A stretch of DNA of 64,000 nt from Turritopsis dohrnii (GCA_027922465.2 BQMF02000005.1:1922001-1986000), one strand, 5' to 3'. Positions 47,194 to 59,030 are shown, counted from the stretch's first letter. The notes: generated by a model from the sequence alone, not told the origin. A program made the numbers and translations.

Positions 47194-48216
47194 TCACCCA
47201 CTATACATGTTGATGTTCTTCCTATTTTGATCTTCCACTGCATCAATGACTTGTTGATCGATATAATCCACTACAACAAAATTGACAGTTTTACCTCGTC
47301 TCTTTGTCCCTTTCACGCATGTTCCCAGACCTTCCTGGACATAAGGATTGCACCAATATGCCAAATCATCAACACACAAACCTGACGAGAAGTAAAGATC
47401 ATAACGTACAAATGAGGTATACGCCTCGAGCTTACACCTTGTTTCATTCATCAATTCACCCATTCCATAAAAAACATGGCCAAGCCAAGCTTTAGACGTC
47501 CATGTCATGCCTACATCACCTTGATCAAAAAGCCATGATGGACGCTGTGTACTTCCTATTAGTTCGGTATGCATGATCACGTATATGCGTTGATTGGCTC
47601 GTACAGCGTCACCTAACGTCACAGAAAGCGATGTCTGCATTGTCAGATCTTTTTCTGATTTTCTGGCTGCAGTGGGTTCCCACTTTCTCTTTAACATTCC
47701 GATAATTTCGGTTCCGATTCGGTGTTTCCTCCTCTCTTCATAGTCTCTATTGAAGTGTATGACAATAACTGCACCGCTATTTGCTGGCTCCTTCATCCAA
47801 TCATCAATCTGCTGCAACACCTTGCTAATTGGGCCTCCAAAAGCGTTACCGTGACAGGCGTATGGCTGGTGAGGCCTGACCCAGTCCTGCCAACAAGTAT
47901 CAATATCAAAGTATCGCACACCGAATTCAAGCTGTTCCCCAAAACTCTTGTCTTGGTTTCTATAAAAGCAGCTATATGCGTTTGATTCAGTTGTTCTCAC
48001 GCTGAATACTCCAACGGGACTTGCTGAATATTGTTTTAGAGGTCCATCAAAACCAGCACCGGAGTTGTGGGTTCCTGCCAGTGTAACCTGCTTAATGTTT
48101 AAATTACACAGGCCTGCCATACCATTACACGAAAGTGTTTCAGACGACGGTTTACAAAACATGAACAGAACAAAAAACAGCGAGAGCATATTGCGCAGAT
48201 GATTTGAGGAGAACAT
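47194..48216 (-). CDS. Secreted PI-PLC X-domain-like phosphodiesterase, intronless
   Basis: A 340-residue frame. I start at the ATG at 48216 because it opens a signal peptide (MFSSNHLRNMLSLFFVLFMF...); upstream in-frame codons contain no ATG. The mature part matches the single-domain PLC-like TIM-barrel phosphodiesterases: TLAGTHNSGAG (catalytic-type His at residue 50), QLEFGVRYFDIDTC, and YACHGNAFGG (second His at 122), followed by the IDDWMKE and VIVIHFNRDY strands. Bacterial members cleave phosphatidylinositol with this His pair. Both His are kept, so activity is plausible, but the substrate is unknown. There is no membrane anchor and no EF-hand, PH or Y domain as in intracellular animal PLCs. 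The lack of introns suggests retroposition or horizontal transfer, but single-exon genes are not rare here. Confidence 0.88.
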   Translation of the reverse strand: MFSSNHLRNMLSLFFVLFMFCKPSSETLSCNGMAGLCNLNIKQVTLAGTHNSGAGFDGPLKQYSASPVGVFSVRTTESNAYSCFYRNQDKSFGEQLEFGVRYFDIDTCWQDWVRPHQPYACHGNAFGGPISKVLQQIDDWMKEPANSGAVIVIHFNRDYEERRKHRIGTEIIGMLKRKWEPTAARKSEKDLTMQTSLSVTLGDAVRANQRIYVIMHTELIGSTQRPSWLFDQGDVGMTWTSKAWLGHVFYGMGELMNETRCKLEAYTSFVRYDLYFSSGLCVDDLAYWCNPYVQEGLGTCVKGTKRRGKTVNFVVVDYIDQQVIDAVEDQNRKNINMYSG

Positions 48217-48442
48217 TCTCTTCGTTAGACAATGAAATAAATCAGTATTCAAGCAGTGAAAAAAATATTTTCATGATCGATTTGATGATTTTCTCAGGTA
48301 TGCGATTAAATGTTTGCGCTAAAATCGAAAACATTTCAATATGTCTTGATTTGTTCCGTAGTTTCTGCATGATTTTTTATAATATTTATTCACTTTCAGC
48401 ATTTTAGAGACATTGAACTTGTCCTAGTGGGTAAACTCGGAG

Positions 48443-48478
48443 ATCAGTTTTATTGAAACAGTGTGTATATTTCTATTT
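48443..48478. repeat. Partial short hairpin repeat, copy D
   Basis: Only the loop and the left inner arm remain: GTTTTATTGAAACAGTGTGTATATTTCTAT. The right arm is missing. Confidence 0.5.
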
Positions 48479-48856
48479 CCGTTTCCTTCTGTTTCTGCCT
48501 TCAGGCCAGCATTTCTCAGCCACTGATGGGTGTCATTTGAATCAACATCAGCTTTCTGACTTCGAAGAGCAAACTGACCATGGAGAGGTGTCATGGAATG
48601 CTTTGGTTCCATTCATTTTTGCAATTTTCTTTAAATTTCGGGCATTCTCTGTGACTTTCATTTTTCCCTCAAACTCTACCTCAAGCTCTATACTCAGTTC
48701 ATTCGCAAACTTAATAATAATAACAATAATAACAATAATAATGGTATATTTCAGCATAAACAAAATTTACATTTGGCTTTTCATCTGAAATTGCGTGTAA
48801 AGTATATATGTAGCAAAAAAATAAAAAAATAAAAAAAACAAACATAATAAAAACGA

Positions 48857-49880
48857 CTATAAGCTCCTAGCAAGAGCTTTGTCTAAAAAATAATGTTTTG
48901 TTTGATTACAAAAATCTTTGTAAGTCAATGAGTTACGACAAGCCTTTGGTAGTTCATTGAATATGCTTAAAGCTTGAAACTCAAAAGAAGCATGAATGTT
49001 CGAGGTTCGACGTAATTTCGTACCTTCAATCTGTTCATCTCTTAGTGGACGTTGACAAATGTTCTCGTCTCTTTCCATTGGCAAGAATTTCGGCCAATCG
49101 CTTTTATTGATGGACTTCCAAGCCAGTTTTGCAATACTATGTTCCGAGCGTTCTTTCATCGGAAGCCATTTTATGTCGATAACATCGGAACATCTAGAGT
49201 AGCTTTTCCTGACAAAGCTGGCTGGAGCGTTTTGAACTTTTTGTAGCTGGTTAAACAGGTACGATGGGGCATTGTTGATAACTGCGTTGTCATAGTACAA
49301 TAGACCTTTCCCGAATTTCAGTTTAAACTCTAAACTGTGACTGAGTTTCATATCTAACCTCGTTTTCATGCGATTCATTGTTCCACTGATTTCATTACTT
49401 TATAACTTAATAATAGTCTCTATTATTCAATTCCCATTCCGATAGTTAGAAGCAGTTTAAATATTAAAAGCGAGGTTAGATACGACAACTCGGACACAAT
49501 GCATCGTTTAAACATAAATTCGAGAAAGGTCTATTTGCTTAGAACCAGCGTCTCCGCGAGTTGCTTACGCAGATGATACGGAAGATATCTCTTTATAAGC
49601 GAGAGGCTTTTAAACGTTCCATAAGCCTTTGTCGTGACATTTTTGACATGATTGTTCCATGTAAGGTCCTCTGAGAAGGTTACGCCGAGAAGCTTGAAAG
49701 ATGAAACAGATCAAAGTTATGCCTCCTTCCCATTTGTTTTGTAGCAAAGAGCATCGACTTAATTTTCGTTGCATTCCAGACGAAAACGAAAATGCTCAGA
49801 TTTTGGATTTTTTGTTTTGTTTTTTGTTTCAATCGATGGATATTGACAAAAGAAGCAAAAAAAATAAGAAGAAACATTGG
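48857..49880 (-). pseudogene. LINE (non-LTR) reverse transcriptase C-terminal relic
   Basis: The frame 48857-49378 holds LLYYDNAVINNAPSYLFNQL, VQNAPASFVRKSYSR, IKWLPMKERSEHSIAKLAWK and LDKALA, the C-terminal part of a Jockey/CR1-like polyprotein. Upstream, after frame breaks, are DLTWNNHVKNVTTKAYG (about 49675-49625), LIKRYLPYHLRKQLAETLVLSK (about 49600-49535) and KSMLFATKQM (about 49750), all in the order expected. The 5' truncation and frameshifts show a dead copy. Confidence 0.8.
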
Positions 49881-49909
49881 CCTGAAAATCATTAGGTTAA
49901 AAGTTATGA

Positions 49910-50240
49910 ACCATGAAAGACCAGGATGATGACGTCACTAATTTCGACATTTAATTTTTCAGTCAGTGTATCTCAATCATATTTCACCCGTTTTTAAATA
50001 GATCAGAACCAAATTCCCAATATTTCTATCGCAAAATTAAAAGATGAAAATGACGTCACTGCTTTTGACGCCATCACTTTTTTGCTAAACGTCGTCGTCG
50101 TCGCAATCATTTTTCACCCAGTTTGCAAGTTTTTGTACTCTAAACAGATCAGAATCAAATTTCTAAATTTTCTATGCAAAATTGAAAAGATAAAATTTTT
50201 TTCAATTAATGCTTAGCAAAAAAATTAAGCAACATCACTA
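49910..50240. repeat. Two-unit diverged repeat with TGACGTCA
   Basis: Two successive units share ATTTTTCACCC, AGATCAGAA-CAAATTTC, TTTCTAT-GCAAAATT-AAAAGAT and GATGACGTCACT-like words, about 170-190 bp apart. It resembles the block at 27100-27690 in style. Confidence 0.5.
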
Positions 50241-50681
50241 CTAAAAAATGGTCATTTTTTAAGCAACATTACTAACGTCTGACCTTCGTTGCTTATAAAA
50301 CAAACGTGCAGCTGTTATGAAAAGAATCGAGTTACGTATTTTGAAACTCGAACGAATGAAATTTTGGACAACGTCTGAATTTTTTTACCTTCGTTAAATA
50401 TTAGATTTTCAGTTAAAATAGTAAGTAAGGAAGCATCCATTGGATTTAACAGTTATTGGAAGTACCGGAAAATATCGCTGCACACCTCTTTTTTTCCTGT
50501 AAAATTTACCAAAATTATATCGAGGTCAAAGAAAGCAGGGAGAAAATTTTTTTTCATTTGGGTAAAAAACCAACTTGACTTGAACACACCAGGCTTAAAT
50601 TAAAATGTTTACACCAGAAAGAAATCGAGATATCGAGATATTCACTCCACTGAATTAAAATTGTAAACATGTAATTTTTAA

Positions 50682-53600
50682 TCATTTATAAAGAAATTTT
50701 CTCATAACATTCTGTATCGCGTACAGGACCAAAAACACGATCGGATTCAATAGCATCTCAAGGATTCCGTACACATCCAGCATCTTCGACACCGAGCCTT
50801 CATTGTCCAAACTGTACACGTACAGAAACGAACGGAAAAGATTCACGTTCACCAAGATGACCAGACTGGTTAACGAGGCTGTTTCTAAGTTATTCACCAG
50901 GTTATCTTTATAAGGTTTTATCGACAAATGTACAATTAGCAGACATACTATGATTGGCCCGATAAATCCCGATCGGTACAATGGATCAATAAGAAAAACA
51001 GTAAAAAACGCCACCAGAAGTCGTCCGAATAACCGCCACGAATCCCAATACAACGAATCACCACGCTCATCATATCTGAATGGTTCTTCAAAGATTTTCA
51101 GCAAATCGGTTTTAACGTGTTTCTCGTCCGCTTCGCACTTCATTTGTGTGTTTATTTTCCCTTTCCTCACATAAATGTAAAGAGCAGGAACGAGGATTGG
51201 CATTAATATACACGAAAAGAACATTCTTAATCTGATCTGGTTGGATTTGATCATCCGTAACGACAAATACAACGCCACTGGGAACGGTACTATCCATAAG
51301 GCCAACACAACCAGCAGAAGGTACTGTCACCACGTCCAACAATTGACCACTCCACTGATATAAAGTACAGGGTTATTGCCGACATACCTGCAGTTGACCA
51401 TCACCATACAAAACGTGGCAAGTGTTTTGTAATTCAAGACTAACAGCCTCACGAAGCTGATGTAGATACGATTGAGTGATATTTTGTTTGAAAGTTTTTC
51501 CGGCTGTTTAACTGCTGATTTGCTTTCGAGCTTCTCTTTCGAAACAGCTGACATCATTCCCTGCTTGCTCTCTCCTTGTAGTCATCAACTCCTTGGTCTT
51601 TATTTTCCATGTTTACATTTGACATCAATTGATCTTTTAACTCGTTATCACTGTCCTCGTATCTTTTCGGTCTTACTTTCCTTAAAACAATCAATAGAAC
51701 CCATAAAACTGCTATTGGAATCAACATGGTCAACGGAAAAATCAGGTCTCCGATGACAACTTTTGTTACATCGTCCAATGATTTGGTTGGACAAAACGAG
51801 GAAGGTATTTTTGCGAAGTCCAAGTTAAAAATGGCGGTTAAAATCGAATCTACAAGTGATGTTCCATACTGTTCATTCAAGTTAATACTGATCAAAGCTT
51901 TAAGCTGATAAAATGCAACTATCACATTAAAAGTACCCGATATTCTCCCCGAACTCTCCTCCTCCTCTTTCGCTGTCGTAAAATTATCCTCATTACATTC
52001 GTTGATCTTGCTGTCGGATGTATTGTCAAGTTTGTTTTCATCCTTTCCTATGCCACTGTTTTCGGCAGCATCGTGGCAGCTCTCAATACTTACTTTTTCT
52101 GTTTCTTCTCGCATTTTGTCTAGACTGTCTACACCTGCTGTTACATCATCCTCGACTTGAACATTTTCACCAGAAGCACCTTTTATTGCGTTCATTTTCA
52201 TCTCGATGGCTGCTGCAGATTCTAAATCATATTCTACGTTCTTCTTTTGGCAAACTGAGCACATTCGTTTAAATGCATCTTTCAATTTTTTGCCAATCAC
52301 CGGTATCATGTCAATGTATGCGATAACAGTCGTGTAGAACATGGCAAATACTCCGAATAACAGCCAGAACAGTTCAGATCTCTTACAGTTCGTGTTTTCC
52401 ACACACTTTGGAGATAAATAATCAACGTGATAACCTTCTAAACACTGACCACAAAGTACTCCCGTTCGAAATTTCCCACAACCATTTATAGAACTACATT
52501 TCGAATTTTTTATCGTACAGCAATAACCATCAGGACAAGCTAAGAAGGATACTTTACTTCCTCCGGTTTTGTAGCCCCAAAAGTTGTCATTGCTTATTAT
52601 CCCGCCATCGCAAAATCCACCAGCGGGACATGAATTGCAGGATTGGTGGCGAGATGTGTAAGTTTCGCTGATTGCGTTGTCGCCATGACGGGTCAGATTA
52701 ACTGTGGTGTTTCCACCAACTAGCGCAACCTCGTTTGCACGGTGTACAGTAGAAAAGATGTCTTTTTGTGACAGCAGCATATTCTGTGCGTCTGTCAGGA
52801 TTACTGTTCTTTGGGCAAGAAATATGGAAGCGGATTTTATTCTCATCAAAGTCTGTTATAAACTCTTTTGGTTGCACAAGAGCAATAGCTGCAATAACCA
52901 TATTCGGCACTAGTTGTGATATGGATATGGTAAGACCGTCGACCAAAATAAAACTTGGTGGAACTGACCCCAAGCTGAGAACTGCACCAGCGTTTCTTGT
53001 AAACAACAGTGTACAGTTTTGTATAATCATGAATCGACGGATGCCAAAAGCAAGATTTTGTAAGATAATGCCATCTCCTTCCACATGTGTGAAAGAACTA
53101 TTTAAAATCACAATACTACTCTCTAAGGCTGTCACAAGTTGGTTGTGTGACATGACATGACATTCTTTTGTCTGTATGTATCAAAAATGTTGCTAAGCAT
53201 ACGGAGTTGTAATCCTTTATTAGCTTTTACTGGATATAAAGTTAAATCTTTTATCTATAAAACATCGCTGTTAGGTTATTCTAGATACGCATCAATGTCG
53301 AATACCTTGTAATTCCTTGTAATTTGTAATCTACCATTAAATATTTTATGTAAGAAAATTAAAATAGTGATTTGTAATAATTAGCATACTCATTACTGAT
53401 GGTGACTTCAGCATGAAAATAATTTTGCTGTCTTTCGGTGATTTACAGATTGCTAATAGAGAGCTTAAAGAGTCTCAAAGGATTGATTTCTGCCCCTCAT
53501 TAACTATCTGTGGAAAATCAACTTTGTTTCGGCTTTTACATGACATGTAAATTTGAAATATTCACATTACTGTTCATTATGCTAACAGTAGCTCCAAGTT

Positions 53601-55876
53601 GACAGTTCTTTATCCTCAAATCGTATAACATAAACATGGTAGCCAAACCGTGAACCGCCATTGTCGCGCTTGTCCTTTCTATTCGAATGTCCTTCAGATT
53701 TGAATTTTCAACTACTCTAAGCATGAATAGGGAGGTGCTCACATCTCCATGTATCTGTACGTCATCGATAATTGCGTCGCGACTATTGAAGACAGCAATG
53801 TTGATGGTAGAATTGTTGTGTTGAAACAATACGTGCCTTACTTGTGTCTTGTTAGAAAACGTAAGTAACAACCCATGGTAGATTGTATTTTGTGTGAAAA
53901 TCACTTTCTCAATTCTGTTGACGCATCTTACGCAATTGACCCCTGTAAAATTCCCCTTATTTTGATATAAAGAAAATGACGTCACTGATAAATGATTATC
54001 CTCTCCACAAATAAAAGTTATAGATACGCTTCTCATATGGTTTTTCGTGTTCCATCCAATGAAACCTTCCACTTTAACATTGCTTCGAAGGTGATAAAGT
54101 ATACAGAAAAACCGTATCACACTTGTAAAATTATTATCTTTATACTCCAGTCGCTTCAACCTGAATTCAGGTGAACGAACAATGTTTCCTGCGAATGTAT
54201 TTTCGTTATTGGCAATTTCTAAATTTTCCATTGTAACCTTGCTTTTAGTTACATGAAATACCAACAAATTCTTGTTGTTGTAAACGTATGTGTCTGTAAC
54301 GGCCACGATACATGTTGTTAAATACATGCCGAAATAATCAATATTGCTGTTGGTGCTTGTATTGTTACGGAACGTCGTGTTTATTAGCTGCACCTTGCTC
54401 ATTTCAATATAGAGAAGAGGTTGCTTTGCTTCCACTGTCATACCCTCAAAAACGGTTCCGTTCATTAGAACCGGGTTTACGTTGGAAATTCCAAATCGAG
54501 CGAGGGGAATTTGTATCTGGACGCGGCAATTGTGTAGTTCAATCGATTTGCTTTGTACCATACCGAATGAAAATCGTCTCTGAAAGCTTGCGTCACTTAC
54601 GTAAACACTGATGTAACCAAGAAGCTTCATGAAAGCTTTTTTAAGCATGGAGTCAAACGTCGAATTCTTCACATAGACATTAGCTGTATATCTTCTATAA
54701 AGGTTTAACTGCTCGATCTCATATGAACTTGACAGAACTTCAGAATTTTCTATTGAGATAGTGAACGGCCCATCAATACGACAGACGACACTTAATGATG
54801 TAATTGTGTTCTGGATATGAAGGAGTTGACCTGTGCTATCCCCTTGGTGATCCTCCGTCTTCTTTTCCAACACGATAAAATTTGAGACTTTGTTGCTTGG
54901 ATAGACATGGCAGCCTGTAACAAAGATAGCACTTCCAGCGCGGTGTAGTTTTCCAGTACTCTTCACCAAACCAATATCTTTAAAAGCTATACCATCGACA
55001 CGAATATTTAGGTATGGCCCATCACTGAAAAACACGAAGTCTGCATCGGCTCCACCAATCAGGGTAGGTTTGTAGGGGTTCTGCGGGTAACCGGTGATGT
55101 TGACCGACGTTGGTTTGTTGACATTGATAACTTGGTTGATTTCATACAGGAATGAGGAACTGGAACCTCCATCTATCAAAATTATGTCATCACGTAACAC
55201 GGTTGTGTTGAAAATATACCGTAACGATCGACAAGGATTTGTGATATTCCCACAATGCAGCACGTTTATTCCAACCATGGAAACATGATGAATCGCTGCT
55301 TGGTTGCCTGGTAACCAAAAAGTGGAACAATGATAAACGTTTTGAAAGTAGTTCAATTTTTCTTCAGAGGCAGAAAACAAATTGTTATTTTCTCATTTAT
55401 ATACTTATGCTGTGTATTAGCGGGATTCGGAAAAATCATGTTTCGTTTACACGAAACTATTTTTCTATGGATTTTTAGGGAATTATATACAAGTTAGCAG
55501 AGTTGTTCGTGAATTTTTCCCCTACAAAGTCATTAGAAACTTCACATCAACACTTGAAATAAGCGTGCAAAGTAATGATGTTTCCTTTGATACAACAAAA
55601 GGCTTTAAATCTCAGAAGTAACTTTTTAATTGAATAGTTTCAAAAAAATTCTCTCAATTAATTGATTTATTTTCGTGTAGCAGGCTCGTCGATCTTACGA
55701 ATCTCTCTAATCAAGTCAGCAAATTAGCCTCATTTATAGTAACGCAAACTCCATACCCAGGGTGGTAATTCTATACAGCAAAAATCAAAAATCGTAATGA
55801 AATAACTACATGGCAAAAAAGACGTACCGTTCAACTGCAGCATCCAGAGGACAAGACAACCAAATGGGCCAATCAT
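50682..55876 (-). pseudogene. Decayed paralogue of the beta-helix membrane protein
   Basis: Exon 1 (55828-55876) codes the signal peptide MIGPFGCLVLWMLQLN with a GTACGT donor. Exon 2 starts at 55307 in the same phase as in the intact copy and reads VSMVGINVLHCGNITNPC. A beta-helix region runs to about 53540. Lesions then follow: a 388-bp insertion between 10-bp direct repeats (53150-53159 and 53538-53547); a frameshift near 52725, just after CTPCKRG; another near 51555-51600; and TGA at 51327-51329, where the intact copy has Trp. The Cys-rich part (CNSCPAGGFCDGG, NFWGYK, CPDGYCC, GVLCGQCLEGY), an acidic loop and the C-terminal membrane segments (to 50682) are all still recognisable. Four separate breaks make a pseudogene likely, though assembly errors or an unusual intron could explain some. 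Confidence 0.8.
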
Positions 55877-57402
55877 ACTAAAAAATTATTTGCAGTAGTT
55901 AGAGAGCGATTTAGTTCGTATAACAACGAGTGATAGAATCAACCTTTTTATACGCCGCATTAAATCCTGGAACATGTCTGGTGCTAAAAATATATATCAA
56001 ACATTTTGCAATTTCATCAACTTCGAATTCATGCAGTTTTGTTGATCATGCTTATGAAACAGTGAACAAAGTCTAGAAACGAAGTGGTCATAATTGGCAG
56101 TAGTGATTATTTTAATGAAGTAAAGACGTTTTAGAAATTGATGAGCCAACGTTTCAGGAATATTGTTTACGTTGATTATGATTGTTTATCAATATCATAC
56201 CGAAATGTTTCGGCAACCGTTGAAGAGTAGTGTTCATTGAAAGAAATTCAAAAATTTAAGAGATGTGTATCATGGGTTTCTTTTATATTTTTGGAATCTT
56301 TCGTCATCACTATTCCATTGGGATAACATCGAGAGAAAACAAATTTGCAGAATAAACTTCACATCAGCAAATATGGCGTTTACATCGATTACGTCACTCT
56401 CTATCTTTACAAACGTCGCCGCCCATTTCAAATCGGATTACTAATGACGTTTTATTTCATGATATCTGATATGTCATCTCCATGATGATAACGCAAAGGA
56501 ATGTTAAAAGAAAATTTGAATGAGGTCATAAAAGAGAGGTGCTATTATTTCCGAATTTCTACGTAAATAGGGCGTAAGTACAAAGGACGACAATTACATA
56601 TGGCATCATAAAGATAATTAAGAGTTTTTTCCGGTGAAGAGCTTTAAATCAAGCGATAACTCAATGTGTCATATCTCCACAACTTTTTGTGGAGAGGAAC
56701 GCTTTTTGTTGGTCTGAAGGGAACCTTTTTTGTGACAGTAAAATTTTTTTGTCTTTGATGATGTTTTCCAGCATATCAACTATAACATATAAGACATCTT
56801 TAACAAAGGGATTAGCTGTCGCAGTTTTTTCCAGTAAATAAGTAAGTAAGTAAAGTAAGTAAACATTTATTTAACGTTGGTATAACCATAGTTACAAGTA
56901 CTAATTAAAACCAACTACAATAAAATGGGTGAAAAAAGAATACATATACTGGAAAAAAAATATTTAAAAAAAAAAAAAAAAATATCAAGGGGAACAAAGG
57001 GGACATAAACATTTAAGTCCATTCCACAGACTCAATTCTTTTTTGAAAATAGAAGCACTTTTGCTGAGTTTAATCCGGTACTAGTTATCATAGTTGCCTT
57101 CTTCAAATTATTACTCTCCCACAGGGTGATTATCCTAGAAAGATGTTTTCATATGTTTTCTTCTTCAGCATAATAATCTTTGACAAGATTTTTAATATTT
57201 TCCCGTGTAGGAGCTGTGTGATAGAAAATAATGTCGCTCTGTTGTTTAAGAATTATGGAGAAAAAAAGTAACATTGATTTAGAAGTTAATAATAATAATA
57301 ATTAAGCCGAAGAATGAAGAATGAAAAGGACATATATTGAAACCACGATGTGGCATACAGCTGGATCCAAGGCAGCATAAAGCACGCATTACTGTTTCTT
57401 TT
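55877..57402. other. Gene-free stretch
   Basis: Upstream flank of the decayed paralogue. A GTAA repeat lies near 56839-56864, just before TTTATTTAACGTTGG, and a poly-A run lies at 56954-56981. No supported gene. Confidence 0.4.
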
Positions 57403-57508
57403 GCAAGTGCTCAACCTCGAACCCAGGGTCTCTTGCCTTTTCGATATATTTGCCGCTATCCGTATATCGAAAAGGCAAGAGACCCTGGGTTCGAGGTTGG
57501 CAAGTGCT
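57403..57508. mobile_element. Perfect 88-bp hairpin flanked by 9-bp direct repeats
   Basis: The arms 57412-57448 and 57463-57499 are perfect 37-bp inverted copies around a 14-nt loop. The 9-bp word GCAAGTGCT abuts both ends exactly (57403-57411 and 57500-57508). This looks like a tiny non-autonomous insertion with a target duplication. It contains no gene, and the open frames through it (57337-57585 and both opposites) are by-products. The right arm contains GGGTTCGAGG, which resembles a tRNA B box, but no A box is present. Confidence 0.9.
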
Positions 57509-57869
57509 GTGGCCCCTTCTTCGAGCGACCCGACCCAACGAACTGCCTATCCATTTGCCGTAATTATGTAATCGCATGTTACTGAACAACAGCACCAAAA
57601 TTAAATTTTTCTAATGCATTTCCAAAGGTTTCTTTTGTTCACTTTTATAGCAATTTTTGGTGATTCACTTGGGAAAATTGTTAGTTAATGTATGAGAATA
57701 TAAATTTAGCATAGAAAAAAATAGTTGGGTTTTACCGCTGTCCCCTATGAGCCAGGAATAACTCGTAATGCTTGTTCATTTTAATTTGATTTCCTTTTTC
57801 AAAGACTGCGTAGTTTTTCAATAACAAAGGCCGCCGAGAAATAAAATACACATCTCTTCTAAGAGGGGG

Positions 57870-58090
57870 TTTACACGTAAAATTTCATCCCGGGATGAGT
57901 TGCTCCCTGTGTCTGGTTAAAACCTTTATGTTGTTTACATGTTTTAGACGGGATGAAATCTCATCCCGGGATGAGTTCATCCCTGTCTCCAGGACAGGGA
58001 CGAGATTTCATCCCGGGATGAAATTCGCTTAAAAAGACATGTAAACACTTCCTCCCGGGATGGAACTGAAGAAAAACATTTTCATCCTGT
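57870..58090. repeat. MITE-like block of CATCCCGGGATG palindromes
   Basis: The palindrome TCATCCCGGGATGA occurs three times (about 57889, 57963 and 58008). A fourth related word, CTCCCGGGATGG, lies near 58053. GGTTTACACGTAAA stands at the left and ACATGTAAACACTT at the right. It shares GGGATGAAAT words with 15375-15560. Confidence 0.7.
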
Positions 58091-58099
58091 GCTAAAGAC

Positions 58100-59030
58100 G
58101 CAGAAGGTGCGCATTTCGATTCGAACAAGATTTTGAGTATTCGACACGAAAAGATTTCTTTCGATCCGTTTGCACTTGGAAGAGAGAATCAAGGAAAAGG
58201 TTTGTTTATATTATCACTTCAGATATATATTTGAGCAATATTTATGAACTTTTACAGGAAACTACCTATCAAAATAACCATTAATACATTTTCATTTTAG
58301 GTAAATGTCAACAAAGCAGATAGGACCGGTTTCCATAGGATGGAATTGTTAAAATTGTTGGTAAAGTTGCAGTTAAAAATGCAAAATTTCTCTGTTCAAT
58401 AGGCATCTTTCTACACATTTTTCATTTGATCAGCTCTTTCAGTTTCGATTTATCATACGCAAAGCAAGTAAAAGCACATTTCATTGCGGGATGAAACTAC
58501 TTGGAAAGCTTGGCTTGGGTGTTTGTTTGTTTGTTTTTTTTGAGAATCTCTGTTAGATTTATACTGATGAAGGACATATAGAAAAGACTCGAAACGAATA
58601 AATTTTGATGCTTTTAAATCATTTCTTTTCGACGATGCGTCTTGGTGATGAATACCGGTCTCCTTACCTTGTAGCTCTGCCTAAAAAGTAGTGGCTTCAA
58701 CCTTGCAGGGAGCAACTAATTAAAAAAAAAGTGGTTTTGTGGAGATGCGTATTTTTTAGCATTATCGTACGTTGTTAAGGGCTCAACAAATCACAAATTA
58801 TAATGATGATCGTACATTTTTACTCTTGTGCGCACATTATTATTATTATCGTTATCGCAAAAAAAATTCACACCAAATATTGTAGTTCCAGAGAGAAATG
58901 ATCTGATCTTTCCTTGAAAATAACAATGGTTACACATTTTGATCCTTGTAAATACGAAACAAAATTAACATACAAAAATCGTTGCTAGAAGACATTTGTA
59001 ATGATAACAAAAGTTCAGTGTTTAAACACA
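58100..59030. other. Gene-free stretch
   Basis: AT-rich; no supported gene between the palindromic MITE and the Harbinger element. Confidence 0.4.

Noticed and set aside
51327..51329. TGA as a possible selenocysteine or recoded codon
   Set aside because: It aligns with Trp, not Cys; no SECIS-like hairpin was identified, and other lesions in the same copy favour a pseudogene.
52768..53160. 130-residue plus-strand frame
   Set aside because: Antisense to the beta-helix paralogue; no features of its own.
57463..57499. tRNA or SINE B-box (GGGTTCGAGG)
   Set aside because: No A box at the right spacing and no cloverleaf; the word is simply one arm of the perfect hairpin.
57337..57598. Three overlapping frames on both strands
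   Set aside because: They are open because of the perfect inverted repeat, which makes both strands read alike.
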